From Paraburkholderia bannensis (GTDB taxonomy: Bacteria; Pseudomonadota; Gammaproteobacteria; Burkholderiales; Burkholderiaceae): a stretch of 64,000 nt of DNA. The notes under the pieces were generated by a model. That model was given only the letters and a program-made list of their open reading frames with translations. It was not told the DNA's origin and made no database searches. Shown here one piece after another: positions 1 to 8,601 of the stretch (its first letter is position 1; every line of letters starts with the position of its first letter). The stretch lies in assembly GCF_014200455.1 (NCBI RefSeq), contig NZ_JACHBW010000005.1, positions 294,438 through 358,437 on the forward strand. Reading direction: 5' to 3'. The translations under genes and the position numbers were made by a program.

Positions 1-156
1 TTCGAGCCAGCCCACGCGCGCGGCAATCTCCCAGATCGCGAGGATAAACGCGGGAATGGCCCACGACAGCCAGTAATAGGCGCGCTCCTTCGCAAGCAAA
101 GAGCCGGCGCGTGGCGCCGGGAGATAGCGAGGAGAGGATGAGGTAACGTCAGCCAT
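1..156 (-). CDS. ABC transporter permease, N-terminal part (sulfonate/taurine type)
   Basis: Only the first 52 codons are in the window; the gene continues beyond the left edge. Translation from the ATG at 156 gives MADVTSSSPRYLP, then a hydrophobic stretch (YWLSWAIPAFILAIWEIAA) ending in RVGWLE. A first membrane segment of this kind, with a Trp-Glu-(I/Q)-A-A pattern, is typical of SsuC/TauC-like inner-membrane permeases of ABC importers for sulfonates and related compounds. The substrate cannot be judged from this fragment. It is transcribed away from the rest of the window, so any partner ATPase or binding-protein genes lie to the left. Confidence 0.6.
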   Translation of the reverse strand, partial: MADVTSSSPRYLPAPRAGSLLAKERAYYWLSWAIPAFILAIWEIAARVGWLE

Positions 157-538
157 GGAGTCAGGTTTTGCACAGTGCCAGCCAGCACGCTGGATTGAAA
201 AAATCCGCGTTTATGCGGCATCGACTGGCTATTAAAGACGCTTGGGCTGAACCGTGACAAACAGTTATTTATTCTTTGCTTTTTCGAATTGATGCGCTGC
301 AATTCGTGCTTGCGTTATGCGCTGGTTGCATGATTAAATATAAGAAATATGCGCATATAAAATAGGGATCACGACGTGGCATCAGCGCGATGCGTCGGCT
401 CGACGAACTTGCGTGCGCACCCGTCTGCCGCGCGCGGCCATCATGCACTGGTGCAGAAGCACCAGTGCAATCCCCCTCAAATCATCAGCACGCGTTGAGC
501 GATGCGCGTGGCCGCTGTGACTTTATCGTGACGCGCCG
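157..538. other. intergenic region, no gene recognised
   Basis: The stretch upstream of the ABC permease start has an AT-rich core at about 255-370 in an otherwise GC-rich setting, as expected of a promoter for the leftward gene. A rightward frame at 390-575 has no ribosome-binding site or recognisable product. I see no RNA gene. Confidence 0.4.
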
Positions 539-1138
539 CTACTTGAACTTGACGAGATCCTGGAAGATCAGTTGACCCCAGGTATTCCCCCTGCCTTGGA
601 CAAGCAAGCCGCCATCCTTGAGCGGTCCTAACGCAATCGGCGCGAAACCGAGTTGTTCGGCCAGAGCCGCGACCGGTGCCACCGCGTTTTCGTCATCGCT
701 CGACAAAAACACGACGCGGCTGCCGCCATTCACGCCCGGATCAGCGGCCAGGACGGCAGCGGGGAGATGGTTAAATCCCTTTACGAACCTGGCGCCGGTA
801 AACGCCCTGGCGACAACCGTGGCCGGCGGCTGACCCTCCAGCTCTTCAACGGGAACACCATAAGCATTCGTCGTGTCGATAATCGTCTTGCCCTGCCAGG
901 TCGCGAGTTGCTTCGCGACTTCGCGGTGTTCCCAAAACGGAACCGCGAGGAAGATCGTGTCGGACGCGATCGCATCCTCCAGAGTCCCGGGGACAACGTT
1001 GGGGCCAATCGCTCGCGCCCGCTCCATCAACATCGCAGGAGGGCGCCGGCTGGCGACGGTCACATCGATGCTCTTTCTTGCGAAGGCTCGGGCGAGCGCC
1101 TGACCTACCGCACCAAAGCCAATAATCGAATAGCTCAT
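539..1138 (-). CDS. NADPH-dependent F420 reductase-like / NAD(P)-binding oxidoreductase
   Basis: This 199-residue protein begins MSYSIIGFGAVGQALARAFA, a Rossmann dinucleotide-binding motif (GxGxxG) at the extreme N-terminus, followed by an Arg-Arg pair (residues about 31-32) of the kind that contacts the NADP phosphate. Size and layout match the NPD (NADP oxidoreductase, coenzyme F420-dependent) family, whose proteobacterial members usually act as plain NAD(P)-binding oxidoreductases of unknown substrate. The start is supported by AAGGAAG about 8 bases upstream of the ATG. It lies just downstream of the SDR gene at 1243-1977 in the same direction, with about 100 bases between, so it may be co-transcribed. 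No substrate can be assigned. Confidence 0.8.
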   Translation of the reverse strand: MSYSIIGFGAVGQALARAFARKSIDVTVASRRPPAMLMERARAIGPNVVPGTLEDAIASDTIFLAVPFWEHREVAKQLATWQGKTIIDTTNAYGVPVEELEGQPPATVVARAFTGARFVKGFNHLPAAVLAADPGVNGGSRVVFLSSDDENAVAPVAALAEQLGFAPIALGPLKDGGLLVQGRGNTWGQLIFQDLVKFK

Positions 1139-1242
1139 GCGAATCTTCCTTTCAATATTGATTGGTAGTCCATATTTATAGACGCAGACCGAATCATCTT
1201 CGTTGTGTTGACAGACCCTGCTAGCCGCCTTGCGACGCGATT

Positions 1243-1977
1243 TCAGATCGCCGAGAAGCCGCCGTCGACAGACAAATCCACCCCATTCACGAAGCTCGAA
1301 TCGTCTGAAGCAAGAAACAGCGCGACGGTCGCAATTTCCTCGGGACGACCCATCGTTCCTCGCGGGATCAGGGATTCGAACATCCGCTTCGCCTCCTCGG
1401 TGAGAACCTGATCCTGCATCGGTGTAGCGATCGGTCCCGGGCTCAGCACGTTCACCCGGATATTCCTGCCCTTCAGTTCGTTAAGCCAGGTACGTGCGAA
1501 TGAACGCAACGCCGCCTTGCTCGCCGCATACACGCCGTAACCGGGAAAACCTTTCACCGAGGCAACGGACCCGGTCATGAAGATCGATCCACCATCGTTG
1601 AACAGCGCCAACGCCTTCTGAACCGCAAACAGCGTTCCGCGCGTATTCAGATCGAAGGTCGCGTCGAAATGCTGCTCGGTAATCTCGCCCAGTGGAACCG
1701 CTTCACCCATGCCAGCACTCGCGAACAGAACGTCGATCTTCCCCTTCTCCCGCTTGACTGTATCGAAGAGGCGGTCGAGGTCGTCGAGATTGGCCGCGTC
1801 GCCGCGCACGGCGGTCACGTTCCGGCCAATCTGCTTGACGGCTTCGTCGAGCACCTCCTGCCTCCGCCCCGTGATGAACACATATGCGCCTTCTTCGACG
1901 AACCGCTTGGCGCTCGCCAGCGCCATGCCGCTCGATCCACCCGTGATGACTGCAACCTTGCCCTCAAGCTTTCCCAT
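1243..1977 (-). CDS. SDR family NAD(P)-dependent oxidoreductase
   Basis: Translation from the ATG at 1977 gives a 244-residue classical SDR: MGKLEGKVAVITGGSSGMAL carries the nucleotide-binding TGGSSGM motif (usual form TGxxxGI/M), and the catalytic Tyr/Lys appear in VYAASKAALRSF. The C-terminal VNGVDLSVDGGFSAI is the usual SDR ending. An open frame continues 32 codons further upstream, but the AAGGAGATGTC ribosome-binding site directly before this ATG and the family start point decide for 1977. The gene is divergent from the TetR gene at 2111, and the 133-base gap holds two palindromes, so TetR control is likely. Substrate unknown. Confidence 0.9.
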   Translation of the reverse strand: MGKLEGKVAVITGGSSGMALASAKRFVEEGAYVFITGRRQEVLDEAVKQIGRNVTAVRGDAANLDDLDRLFDTVKREKGKIDVLFASAGMGEAVPLGEITEQHFDATFDLNTRGTLFAVQKALALFNDGGSIFMTGSVASVKGFPGYGVYAASKAALRSFARTWLNELKGRNIRVNVLSPGPIATPMQDQVLTEEAKRMFESLIPRGTMGRPEEIATVALFLASDDSSFVNGVDLSVDGGFSAI

Positions 1978-2046
1978 GACATCTCCTTTCGTGGTGTCGT
2001 GCTGCGCCTCTGCTGTTCCCAGCTGCACAAATGTGCTGTATCTTGT

Positions 2047-2094
2047 GGATCGCCGATCCGGATACGGGCTCATTATATTCGGATCACTGATCCG
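2047..2094. promoter_or_regulatory. paired palindromes, probable TetR operator
   Basis: Two inverted repeats sit between the divergent SDR and TetR genes: GGATCGCCGATCC (2047-2059) and CGGATCACTGATCCG (2080-2094, 7-bp arms around one base). They share the half-site GATCCG/CGGATC. The second overlaps the likely promoter of the TetR gene, and both lie upstream of the SDR start. This layout is typical of an autoregulated TetR operator controlling both genes. Confidence 0.65.
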
Positions 2095-2110
2095 TTTGTC
2101 AAGGCAATTT

Positions 2111-2686
2111 ATGCGAGCTGACGCCAGAAAGAATTACGACCATCTACTTGCAGTCGCGCGTGAGGTCGTCTCCGAGCATGGAGCCGATGCGTCCATGCGA
2201 GATATCGCCCGTCGGGCCGAAGTCGGGCTTGCCACACTATTTCGCCATTTCCCGACACGCGAGGCCTTGTTCGAAGCGTTGCTGCGCATGAACGTGGACG
2301 AGTTGATAGAGCAGGCAGCTGAACTCGAAACGTCGATTCCCCCTGACGAAGCGCTAGTGGCGTGGTTTCGCGACGGGGTGGCGTTCGTTCGTAGCTATAA
2401 CGGGATTTGCGCCATGTTTGCGACCGCGCACGCGGACCCGGACTCCGCGCTTCATGCTGCAAGCACCGCGCTGCGTTCGGCCGGCGAGCGACTACTGCGC
2501 CGTGCTCAGGCCGAGGGAACGGCGCGCGCCGATATCGATGGGGTGGACCTGTTCGCCCTGATGTCGTCCCTCGGCTGGCTCGTCGGCCAGCCCGGGTTCG
2601 CTCCGCGAGGGGATCATCTATTTCACGTTATTACGGGTGCCATCCTGACAAATCGGCCCGGCAACGATATCAAGACGGCAACGTAA
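2111..2686 (+). CDS. TetR/AcrR family transcriptional regulator
   Basis: The 191-residue protein has an N-terminal TetR helix-turn-helix: residues about 3-50 read RADARKNYDHLLAVAREVV, then ASMRDIARRAEVGLATLFRHFPTREALFEAL, which matches the family signature (IAxxAGVxxxTxxxHFxxKxxL). The C-terminal domain is the usual variable helical ligand-binding region, here with a Trp-Phe at about 77-78 and a conserved-looking SSLGWLVGQPG segment. The open frame extends far upstream, but family length and position next to the palindromes favour the ATG at 2111. It probably represses itself and the divergent SDR gene; the inducer is unknown. Confidence 0.9.
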   Translation: MRADARKNYDHLLAVAREVVSEHGADASMRDIARRAEVGLATLFRHFPTREALFEALLRMNVDELIEQAAELETSIPPDEALVAWFRDGVAFVRSYNGICAMFATAHADPDSALHAASTALRSAGERLLRRAQAEGTARADIDGVDLFALMSSLGWLVGQPGFAPRGDHLFHVITGAILTNRPGNDIKTAT

Positions 2687-2812
2687 CAGCGTCCAACGAA
2701 TTTGTTGTCTGCATTGCGTCGGATGGGGTCGGAGCCGGCTGCGTGCTGTTAGCACGTCGCACACCGTGCATTGGATATCGCGGCTAAAGAAGAAGAAACG
2801 GCGAACGGCTTA

Positions 2813-3289
2813 TCAATTCGGACCATCGGCCTCGATCATGCCGTCCAGATTCGCTTGCAATCGCATGATGACGCGATGCGCGGCCTTGATGTCGTCGACG
2901 GCCAATCCATCAGAGAGGCGGTTGATCCATGGCGCCTGAAGGCTCATGGCAGCATCAAAGGCCTGCCTTCCCGCGTCTGTCAGAACGACAAGCTGGGCGC
3001 GGCGATGGTGCGGGTTCGCCTCGAAACGAACCAAACCGTCCTCGGCCAGGTCGTTCACTATCCGTTGGACATTCTGACGATTGGCCCCTAAGTCCCGGGC
3101 GAGCCAAGCCACCGGTTGAGGCCGCTCTGTTGCGCTGATGGCGCCAAGGATCTGCCAGCGTGCACTTGTAAGCCCAAGTCCCGCAACGAGGCGATCCCCC
3201 GCGGTCAGAAGTCCGCTATTGAGCCGGAAGAGGTCAAGAATCACGTCTGTCAGGAATTCGCCGGCTGGCGTTCTCGCTTTTTTGCGCAT
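2813..3289 (-). CDS. MarR family transcriptional regulator
   Basis: A 158-residue winged-helix protein. The recognition region reads RPQPVAWLARDLGANRQNVQ followed by RIVNDLAEDGLVRFEANPHHRRAQLV, the characteristic MarR helix-turn-helix and wing (HHRRAQLV in place of the common DRRxxxL). Flanking helices provide the dimer interface. It is divergent from the small monooxygenase gene at 3384, and two palindromes in the gap are likely its operators, making this a compact regulator/target pair like many MarR systems that respond to phenolic or oxidative signals. The ligand is not evident. Confidence 0.88.
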   Translation of the reverse strand: MRKKARTPAGEFLTDVILDLFRLNSGLLTAGDRLVAGLGLTSARWQILGAISATERPQPVAWLARDLGANRQNVQRIVNDLAEDGLVRFEANPHHRRAQLVVLTDAGRQAFDAAMSLQAPWINRLSDGLAVDDIKAAHRVIMRLQANLDGMIEADGPN

Positions 3290-3308
3290 ATGTCACCATA
3301 AAACTTAA

Positions 3309-3357
3309 TTGACAACATCATGTCAATTTCTATAAATTGATCATGTCAGGTTGACAT
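3309..3357. promoter_or_regulatory. two palindromes, probable MarR operators
   Basis: Site 1 is TTGACA-acatca-TGTCAA (3309-3326) and site 2 is ATGTCA-ggt-TGACAT (3343-3357); both are perfect inverted repeats sharing the half-site TGTCA. They lie between the divergent MarR gene (start 3289) and the monooxygenase gene (start 3384), where they would overlap both promoters. TTGACA in site 1 could also serve as a -35 element. Confidence 0.65.
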
Positions 3358-3383
3358 CATGCTTCCAAACCGAGGAGTGCGCC

Positions 3384-3752
3384 ATGCTGCAGTTACGTCC
3401 CCTTGACCCGTCCTTCGCGATCGACCGTCAACTTGCCACTGACGCGGTTCCCGTCGTGCTCATGAATGTGTTCACACTGGATCCGGCCGACGAGCCGATC
3501 TTTCTCAAGGCCTGGCAAGACGATGCCGCGTTTATGAAGCAGCAACCCGGCTTCATTTCGACGCAACTCCATCGCGCGCTCGGAGAACATCCGACGTACA
3601 TGAACTACGCTGTCTGGGAGTCCACTGCTCATTTCCGGGCGGCTTTCTCTCAGCCGGAGTTCAAGGCGAGCCTGGCCGCCTATCCCTCCTCGGCAATCGC
3701 TTCTCCCCACCTGTTCCAGAAGGTTGCCGTGCCGGGAATTTGCGTCAGCTAG
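3384..3752 (+). CDS. antibiotic biosynthesis monooxygenase (ABM) family protein
   Basis: This 122-residue protein has the ABM ferredoxin-like fold pattern: VVLMNVFTLDPADEPIFLKAW (an N-terminal strand and helix), FMKQQPGFISTQLHRAL (PGF-x5-H), then YMNYAVWESTAHFRAAFSQPEF, where the Y-x-WES-x2-HFRAAF block is the family hallmark. Members are small cofactor-free oxygenases or heme/quinone-binding proteins; the exact activity cannot be told from sequence. The ATG at 3384 is preceded by GAGGAG; the in-frame start at 3351 would lie inside the operator. It is divergent from, and probably repressed by, the MarR gene. Confidence 0.85.
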   Translation: MLQLRPLDPSFAIDRQLATDAVPVVLMNVFTLDPADEPIFLKAWQDDAAFMKQQPGFISTQLHRALGEHPTYMNYAVWESTAHFRAAFSQPEFKASLAAYPSSAIASPHLFQKVAVPGICVS

Positions 3753-3949
3753 GGACTGACGCCCTGCTGAAGCAATGTCGCAACGCGCCTTTTCACGCGG
3801 GTTGGCTACACAGTCCGCACGAAGGGATGCGACGAGGGCGACAGGGATGTGACGGACAGCTTTACGGTGCGCAGGCCGGAGCCGCCTTCTGACTGTCCTT
3901 CCATGCACTGGCACCCATGACCACGCATGACATGTGCCGGATGCAAGCG

Positions 3950-4852
3950 TCAGGCGTCGCCCGGAAGAAGTGCCTTTGCAATCTCATCGACGAACACTCG
4001 CGTCTTCGCGGGGATCAACGCGCCGGGTGGCATCACCGCATTGATACCGATGTCTCGCACGGAACACCAGCCGGGCAAGACTTCACTGAGTCGTCCATCC
4101 GCCAGATAGGGCGCAGCCATCCACGGCGGCACCATGGCGATACCGACACCCTTCACGGCGGCTTCGAAAATGGCTTCAAGGCTGTTGGCAGAGTACGGTC
4201 CGCCCGGACGCACGCTGCGTCGCTCGCCATTCTTCTCCAGTATCCAAAGGGGCCAGTCGCCGTGGGTCGTGAAGCCCAATGATGCGTGCGACTGCAAGTC
4301 CTCGACGCATTCGGGTGCTCCGCGCGCCTCCAGATAAGCTGGCGCAGCGACGAGAATGCTTCGGAACGACGTGAGGCGCTTTGCGATTAGCGAACTGTCT
4401 TTGATCGTGCCCGTGCGGATCACGACGTCGAAGCCCTCGCGCACGATATCAACGGTGCGGTCGAGAAAGTGAGCGTCGACGTGGATCTGCGGGAACTTGA
4501 GAAGAAAATCCGGGATCAGTGGCGCAATCAACTCACGTCCAATCGACACCGGCAACGAGACCTTCAGCGTACCTTGCGGCGAGGCCGCAAAGTCGCCAAC
4601 CTCGCGCGTTGCCATATCGAGTTCGTCAAGCACCGAGCGCACCCGGCGAAAGTAGAACGTGCCGGCTTCCGTCAACGTCACGCTACGGGTGGTCCTGACC
4701 AGCAGTCTGACTCCCAGACGCCGCTCCAGTTGGCTGAGGCGGCGGGAAATGACGGACGGGTCGCGAGACAGTTCCGCCCCCGCTGCGCGAAAGCTGCCCG
4801 TGCCTGCGACAGCGGCGAACGCGATCAGATCGTCGAAACCTTCATATGACAC
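3950..4852 (-). CDS. LysR family transcriptional regulator
   Basis: An approximately 300-residue LysR regulator. The DNA-binding domain is clear: FDDLIAFAAVAGTGSFRAAG, then DPSVISRRLSQLERRLGVRL, then VRTTRSVTLTEAG. The effector-binding half has the usual alpha/beta periplasmic-binding-like fold. The frame is open upstream to 4939; I chose the GTG at 4852 because it puts the first helix at the usual distance, but it has no strong ribosome-binding site, and the ATG at 4885 is an alternative. It is divergent from the SDR gene at 4952 and is the natural candidate to control it. Confidence 0.85.
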   Translation of the reverse strand: MSYEGFDDLIAFAAVAGTGSFRAAGAELSRDPSVISRRLSQLERRLGVRLLVRTTRSVTLTEAGTFYFRRVRSVLDELDMATREVGDFAASPQGTLKVSLPVSIGRELIAPLIPDFLLKFPQIHVDAHFLDRTVDIVREGFDVVIRTGTIKDSSLIAKRLTSFRSILVAAPAYLEARGAPECVEDLQSHASLGFTTHGDWPLWILEKNGERRSVRPGGPYSANSLEAIFEAAVKGVGIAMVPPWMAAPYLADGRLSEVLPGWCSVRDIGINAVMPPGALIPAKTRVFVDEIAKALLPGDA

Positions 4853-4951
4853 GATAAATGCATTCCATGCACGATTGATTTGCATTGTACGCGGATTGTT
4901 TCGCCGGTTGCACGCCTGTACATTGCACCCATTGTTCAATGGAGGTGTGGC

Positions 4952-5614
4952 ATGAAGACTTTTCTCAGCATCGGCTCGGGTCCCGGCATCGGCATCTCGA
5001 CGGCCGAACGGTTCGCGCGTGAGGGCTTCCGCGTGGTCCTGACGTCGCGCAACCCGGACAAGCTCGTCGAGCGAGCGAAACAGCTAACGGAAAAGGGCTA
5101 CGCGGTCAGCACCAAGGCCGTCGACGCCGCAGACCTGCAAAGCGTGTTGCAACTGGTTCGCGATACGGAAGCTGAATTCGGCGCAATCGATGTATTGCAT
5201 TTCAATGCGGCGTCGATGCACGCAGCGTCGATCGAAACCCAGTCCATCGACACGTTCGTACCCGATCTGACCGTCAATATCGGCGCGGCCCTGGTGGCCA
5301 CGCAAGCTGTTTCGAAGGGGATGTTCGAGCGCGGCAGCGGCGCGATCCTTTTGACCGGCGGCGCATTTGCGACCCAGCCCCATCCCGATTATCTGTCGCT
5401 CAGCATTGGCAAAGCCGGGATTCGTAACCTGACATACGGGATTTTCGACACGTTCAAGAAGCGGGGCGTCCACGCCGCCTCCGTCACCGTCGCGACGCTG
5501 GTATCGGCTGACTCGCCTGAGGCGCGTGGCGTTGCGCAAGCCTTCTGGGATCTGTATGCACAACCTCGCGAAAGCTGGGCGCCGGAAGTGACCTATCCAA
5601 CTCAAACCGCCTGA
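4952..5614 (+). CDS. SDR family oxidoreductase, divergent active site
   Basis: A 220-residue Rossmann-fold protein starting MKTFLSIGSGPGIGISTAER, with a GSGPGIG nucleotide-binding motif instead of the classical TGxxxGIG. The NNAG motif is changed to FNAAS. In the active-site region (DYLSLSIGKAG) the Tyr lies seven residues before the Lys rather than four, so the classical YxxxK is absent. This pattern recurs in a subgroup of SDR-like proteins, so it may be a family trait rather than decay. The start is fixed by GGAGG seven bases upstream of the ATG. Divergent from the LysR gene at 3950-4852. Substrate unknown. Confidence 0.82.
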   Translation: MKTFLSIGSGPGIGISTAERFAREGFRVVLTSRNPDKLVERAKQLTEKGYAVSTKAVDAADLQSVLQLVRDTEAEFGAIDVLHFNAASMHAASIETQSIDTFVPDLTVNIGAALVATQAVSKGMFERGSGAILLTGGAFATQPHPDYLSLSIGKAGIRNLTYGIFDTFKKRGVHAASVTVATLVSADSPEARGVAQAFWDLYAQPRESWAPEVTYPTQTA

Positions 5615-5880
5615 AGATGGCGCCCGGTCGTGCCATCCAGGTGCCCTTATCTCAAGGCGGTGGTGTGAGTCGATCTCTTCTCTGAGCACTGCCTGCGGCA
5701 TATTGATGATCCGCATCCAGCGGCTGCGATGCGGCAAAGCGTGCCGCTCCAACACCCTGCGATCAATGCGACGAATTCATTCATTGGCGAAGGCAGTCAG
5801 CAATACAAAGAGCCACCGATGAATAAGACGTAGCGCTTGCTGTCTCTGCAAGCCATTCGATGGGCTACGCTGCCTGATGC

Positions 5881-6786
5881 TCAATGGCCGAGCGTTTCGA
5901 CCAGCAACTGACGCAACCACCGTATGCCGGTGTCGCCGTCGTAGAGTTCGTGCCAGTGCAAGGTCGATTCGAAGCGGGGTAGATCGATGGGCAAGGGGTA
6001 GATGGCAAAATGTCCCGATTCGTTGAACGCCTTCGCAACGCCACGAGGCAGCGTGACCATCCAGTCGGTATGTCGCAGAATATCTGGCGTCACGTTGAAA
6101 TGCGAAACACGCAATGCTATGCGCCGATGCAATCCGCCTTGACGCAGTGATTCCTCGATCAGGACATGACTGCGATCCGCCGAAGCAACTGCAACGTGAG
6201 ACAGTTCCTGAAAGCACTTGGCGGAGATCCGGCGCGACGGCAGACCCGGACGTTTGCGCGTCATGCAGGCGTACTCCTCGTTGAAAAGCAGTTCGTGCAA
6301 TGTCGTCGCCTTCAGCGAAGGCAGATTGCCAATTGCGAAATCCAGCCTACCTAACCGCATACGTTCCTCGACTTCAGTTAGCGGGACCGTTTCCGCCGCG
6401 ATGCAAACGCCGGGTGCGCACTTCTGTAGCTTTTCGCAGATGGCGGGTAGAAAAACCTGCTCCCCCACATCGGACATCGAAAGCCGAAATTCGCGGGTGC
6501 TGGTTGCGGAGTCGAATTGCTCGCTCTGGCGGATTGCCTCGCGCGCGGCGGCTAGCGAACGGCCGACCGGATCGCTGATTCGTTGCGCGAATAGTGTTGG
6601 CAACATTCCTTCAGGTGTGCGTATGAAAAGCGGGTCGTCGAACAACGCCCGCAGGCGTCCGAGCGCATAGCTTGTTGCTGGTTGTGACAAGCCAAGGCGC
6701 TTGCCTGCCTGCGTGAGGCTGCGTTCTTCGAGAACGGCCTGAAACACACGCATAAGATTGAGATCGATCCGGTTGAAATCCGTCAT
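5881..6786 (-). CDS. LysR family transcriptional regulator (NodD-like subgroup)
   Basis: A 301-residue LysR protein beginning MTDFNRIDLNLMRVFQAVLE, followed by SLTQAGKRLGLSQPATSYAL and FDDPLFIRTPEGMLPT. The ID-L-NL-(M/L)xVF start and the DPLF-x-R motif are typical of the NodD/NahR/LinR subgroup, which often controls aromatic degradation. The frame is open to 6858; the ATG at 6786 gives the standard family N-terminus. It is divergent, with 96 bases between, from the CoA ligase gene that heads a seven-gene operon, so it is the likely activator of that operon, with a pathway intermediate as probable ligand. Confidence 0.9.
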   Translation of the reverse strand: MTDFNRIDLNLMRVFQAVLEERSLTQAGKRLGLSQPATSYALGRLRALFDDPLFIRTPEGMLPTLFAQRISDPVGRSLAAAREAIRQSEQFDSATSTREFRLSMSDVGEQVFLPAICEKLQKCAPGVCIAAETVPLTEVEERMRLGRLDFAIGNLPSLKATTLHELLFNEEYACMTRKRPGLPSRRISAKCFQELSHVAVASADRSHVLIEESLRQGGLHRRIALRVSHFNVTPDILRHTDWMVTLPRGVAKAFNESGHFAIYPLPIDLPRFESTLHWHELYDGDTGIRWLRQLLVETLGH

Positions 6787-6882
6787 ATTTATGTTTCCCA
6801 TATTATTTATGAATTTGACGGATAGTATAGGCAAACCTAGACTCGATCGCACCCACACATATTCCCTGAGGTGTTTGATCGC

Positions 6883-8499
6883 ATGAATAGGCTAGACGAT
6901 CCGCTGGATTCGGCGCGTCCTCCCGCATCGCAGCGCACCCTTCCTGCGTTGCTAAAACAGCGCGTGGCGCGCAACGGCGAAGCGCCGCTTTTTTCCGATC
7001 GCGCGACGACCTGGAGCGCCTGCGAAGCGATCGATGCCGCTGCGAGGCGCGCGGGCGTGCTTGGCGAGCAGGGCGTGAAAAAGGGCGATCGCGTCGCCAT
7101 TCTCTGCTCGAACCGCATTGAATTCATCGAGACGATGCTGGGCTGCGCCTGGATCGGCGCCGTGGCAGTCCCGATCAACACGGCGTCGCGCGGCATGCAG
7201 TTGCAGCATATTCTCAGCAATTCCGGTGCGCGTCTGCTGGTCGCGGAAGCATCGCTGCTGGAAGCCGTATTCGCACTGCCCGCACAGACGACGTCGCTAG
7301 AAGCGATCTGGGCGATAGGCGCGGTGCCGGGCATCGAACCTGGCGTGCACGCATTTTCCGTTCGTGAGTTTCCGCGGCCTGGTGAAGCACTTGAAGCGGT
7401 CGACCTCGAGGATGGCGATCCGTTCGCCATTCTCTATACCTCGGGGACATCTGGGCTCTCGAAAGGTGTGGTTTGTCCGCATGCGCAGTTTTACTGGTGG
7501 GGCGCCAACACGGGCGGCGATCTCGAGGTGCGCAAGGGCGACGTGCTCTACACCTGCCTGCCGCTCTTTCATACCAACGCGCTCAACAGCTTTTGTCAGG
7601 CGCTGATGCACGACGCACAACTGATCGTCGACCGGCGCTTTTCAGCGAGTGGCTTTTTTGACGCTCTGATCGAAACTGGCGCGACCGTGACCTTCGTGCT
7701 CGGTGCAATGGTGCCAATCCTGCTGTCGCGGCCTGAGTCGCAAAAGGAGCGCGCGCATCGTGTGCGAGTCGCGCTCGCGCCGGGAGTGCCGGCGAAATTC
7801 CAGAACACATTCACAGCGCGCACTGGCATTGGTCTGATTGACGGTTACGGTTCGACGGAAACAAATTCGGTGATCGGCGGCAAACTCGCCGAACGACGCG
7901 ACGGCTTTATGGGCAAGCTCGCGGCGGGATTTCACGCGCGCGTGGTCGATGCCCACGATCGCCCTGTGCCCGATGGCGAAGCGGGCGAACTCATCCTGCG
8001 CGCCGACGAGCCATGGGCGTTTGCGAGCGGCTATTTCGGCATGCCGGAAAAGACCGTTGAAGCGTGGCGCAACCTGTGGTTTCACACGGGTGATCGCGTG
8101 GTGCGCGACGCCAGCGGCTACTACCGTTTCATGGACCGTCTTAAAGACGTGATACGCCGGCGTGGCGAAAACATTTCGTCGTTCGAAGTCGAGCAGGTCC
8201 TGCTGAGTCATCCAGCGATAGAGCTGGCCGCCGTGTTCGCGGTGAAGTCGGCGCTCGCGGAAGACGAAGTGATGGCGGCGATCGTTTTGCGTGAAGGCGC
8301 CGTCCTTGACGCGCTCGAGCTTGTGAAGTTCTGCGAGCCGCGTCTGCCGTATTTCGCGGTGCCGCGCTATCTGGACTTCCGTACTACCTTGCCGAAAACG
8401 GAGAACGGCAAAATCCAGAAGTTCCGCTTGCGCGATATCGGTATTACCTCAACGACCTGGGATCTAGAGGCCTCGGGTTACCGGCTTAGGCGCGCTTAA
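6883..8499 (+). CDS. AMP-dependent acyl-CoA synthetase/ligase
   Basis: This 538-residue adenylate-forming enzyme would activate a carboxylic acid to its CoA thioester. Visible core motifs are the P-loop-like LYTSGTSGLSKGVV (A3), YGSTETN (A5), the hinge RFMDRLKDVIRRRGENIS (A8) and PKTENGKIQKFRLR with the catalytic Lys (A10). The overall pattern resembles CaiC-like crotonobetaine/carnitine or small-chain acid ligases. The ATG at 6883 has CTGAGGTG about ten bases upstream; a GTG at 6871 is possible. It heads an operon with transporter, thiolase, DUF35, SDR and hydrolase genes, which implies catabolism of an imported organic acid; the acid itself is not identifiable. Confidence 0.9.
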   Translation: MNRLDDPLDSARPPASQRTLPALLKQRVARNGEAPLFSDRATTWSACEAIDAAARRAGVLGEQGVKKGDRVAILCSNRIEFIETMLGCAWIGAVAVPINTASRGMQLQHILSNSGARLLVAEASLLEAVFALPAQTTSLEAIWAIGAVPGIEPGVHAFSVREFPRPGEALEAVDLEDGDPFAILYTSGTSGLSKGVVCPHAQFYWWGANTGGDLEVRKGDVLYTCLPLFHTNALNSFCQALMHDAQLIVDRRFSASGFFDALIETGATVTFVLGAMVPILLSRPESQKERAHRVRVALAPGVPAKFQNTFTARTGIGLIDGYGSTETNSVIGGKLAERRDGFMGKLAAGFHARVVDAHDRPVPDGEAGELILRADEPWAFASGYFGMPEKTVEAWRNLWFHTGDRVVRDASGYYRFMDRLKDVIRRRGENISSFEVEQVLLSHPAIELAAVFAVKSALAEDEVMAAIVLREGAVLDALELVKFCEPRLPYFAVPRYLDFRTTLPKTENGKIQKFRLRDIGITSTTWDLEASGYRLRRA

Positions 8500-8601
8500 A
8501 GCCGCGCGCATGACAAGAAAGACGCCGTGCATTGGTGCGCGGCGGACCGCTGCAATTCCATCGAACTACCCAGTGCATTTGCTGCACATCTGGAGCCGCT
8601 G

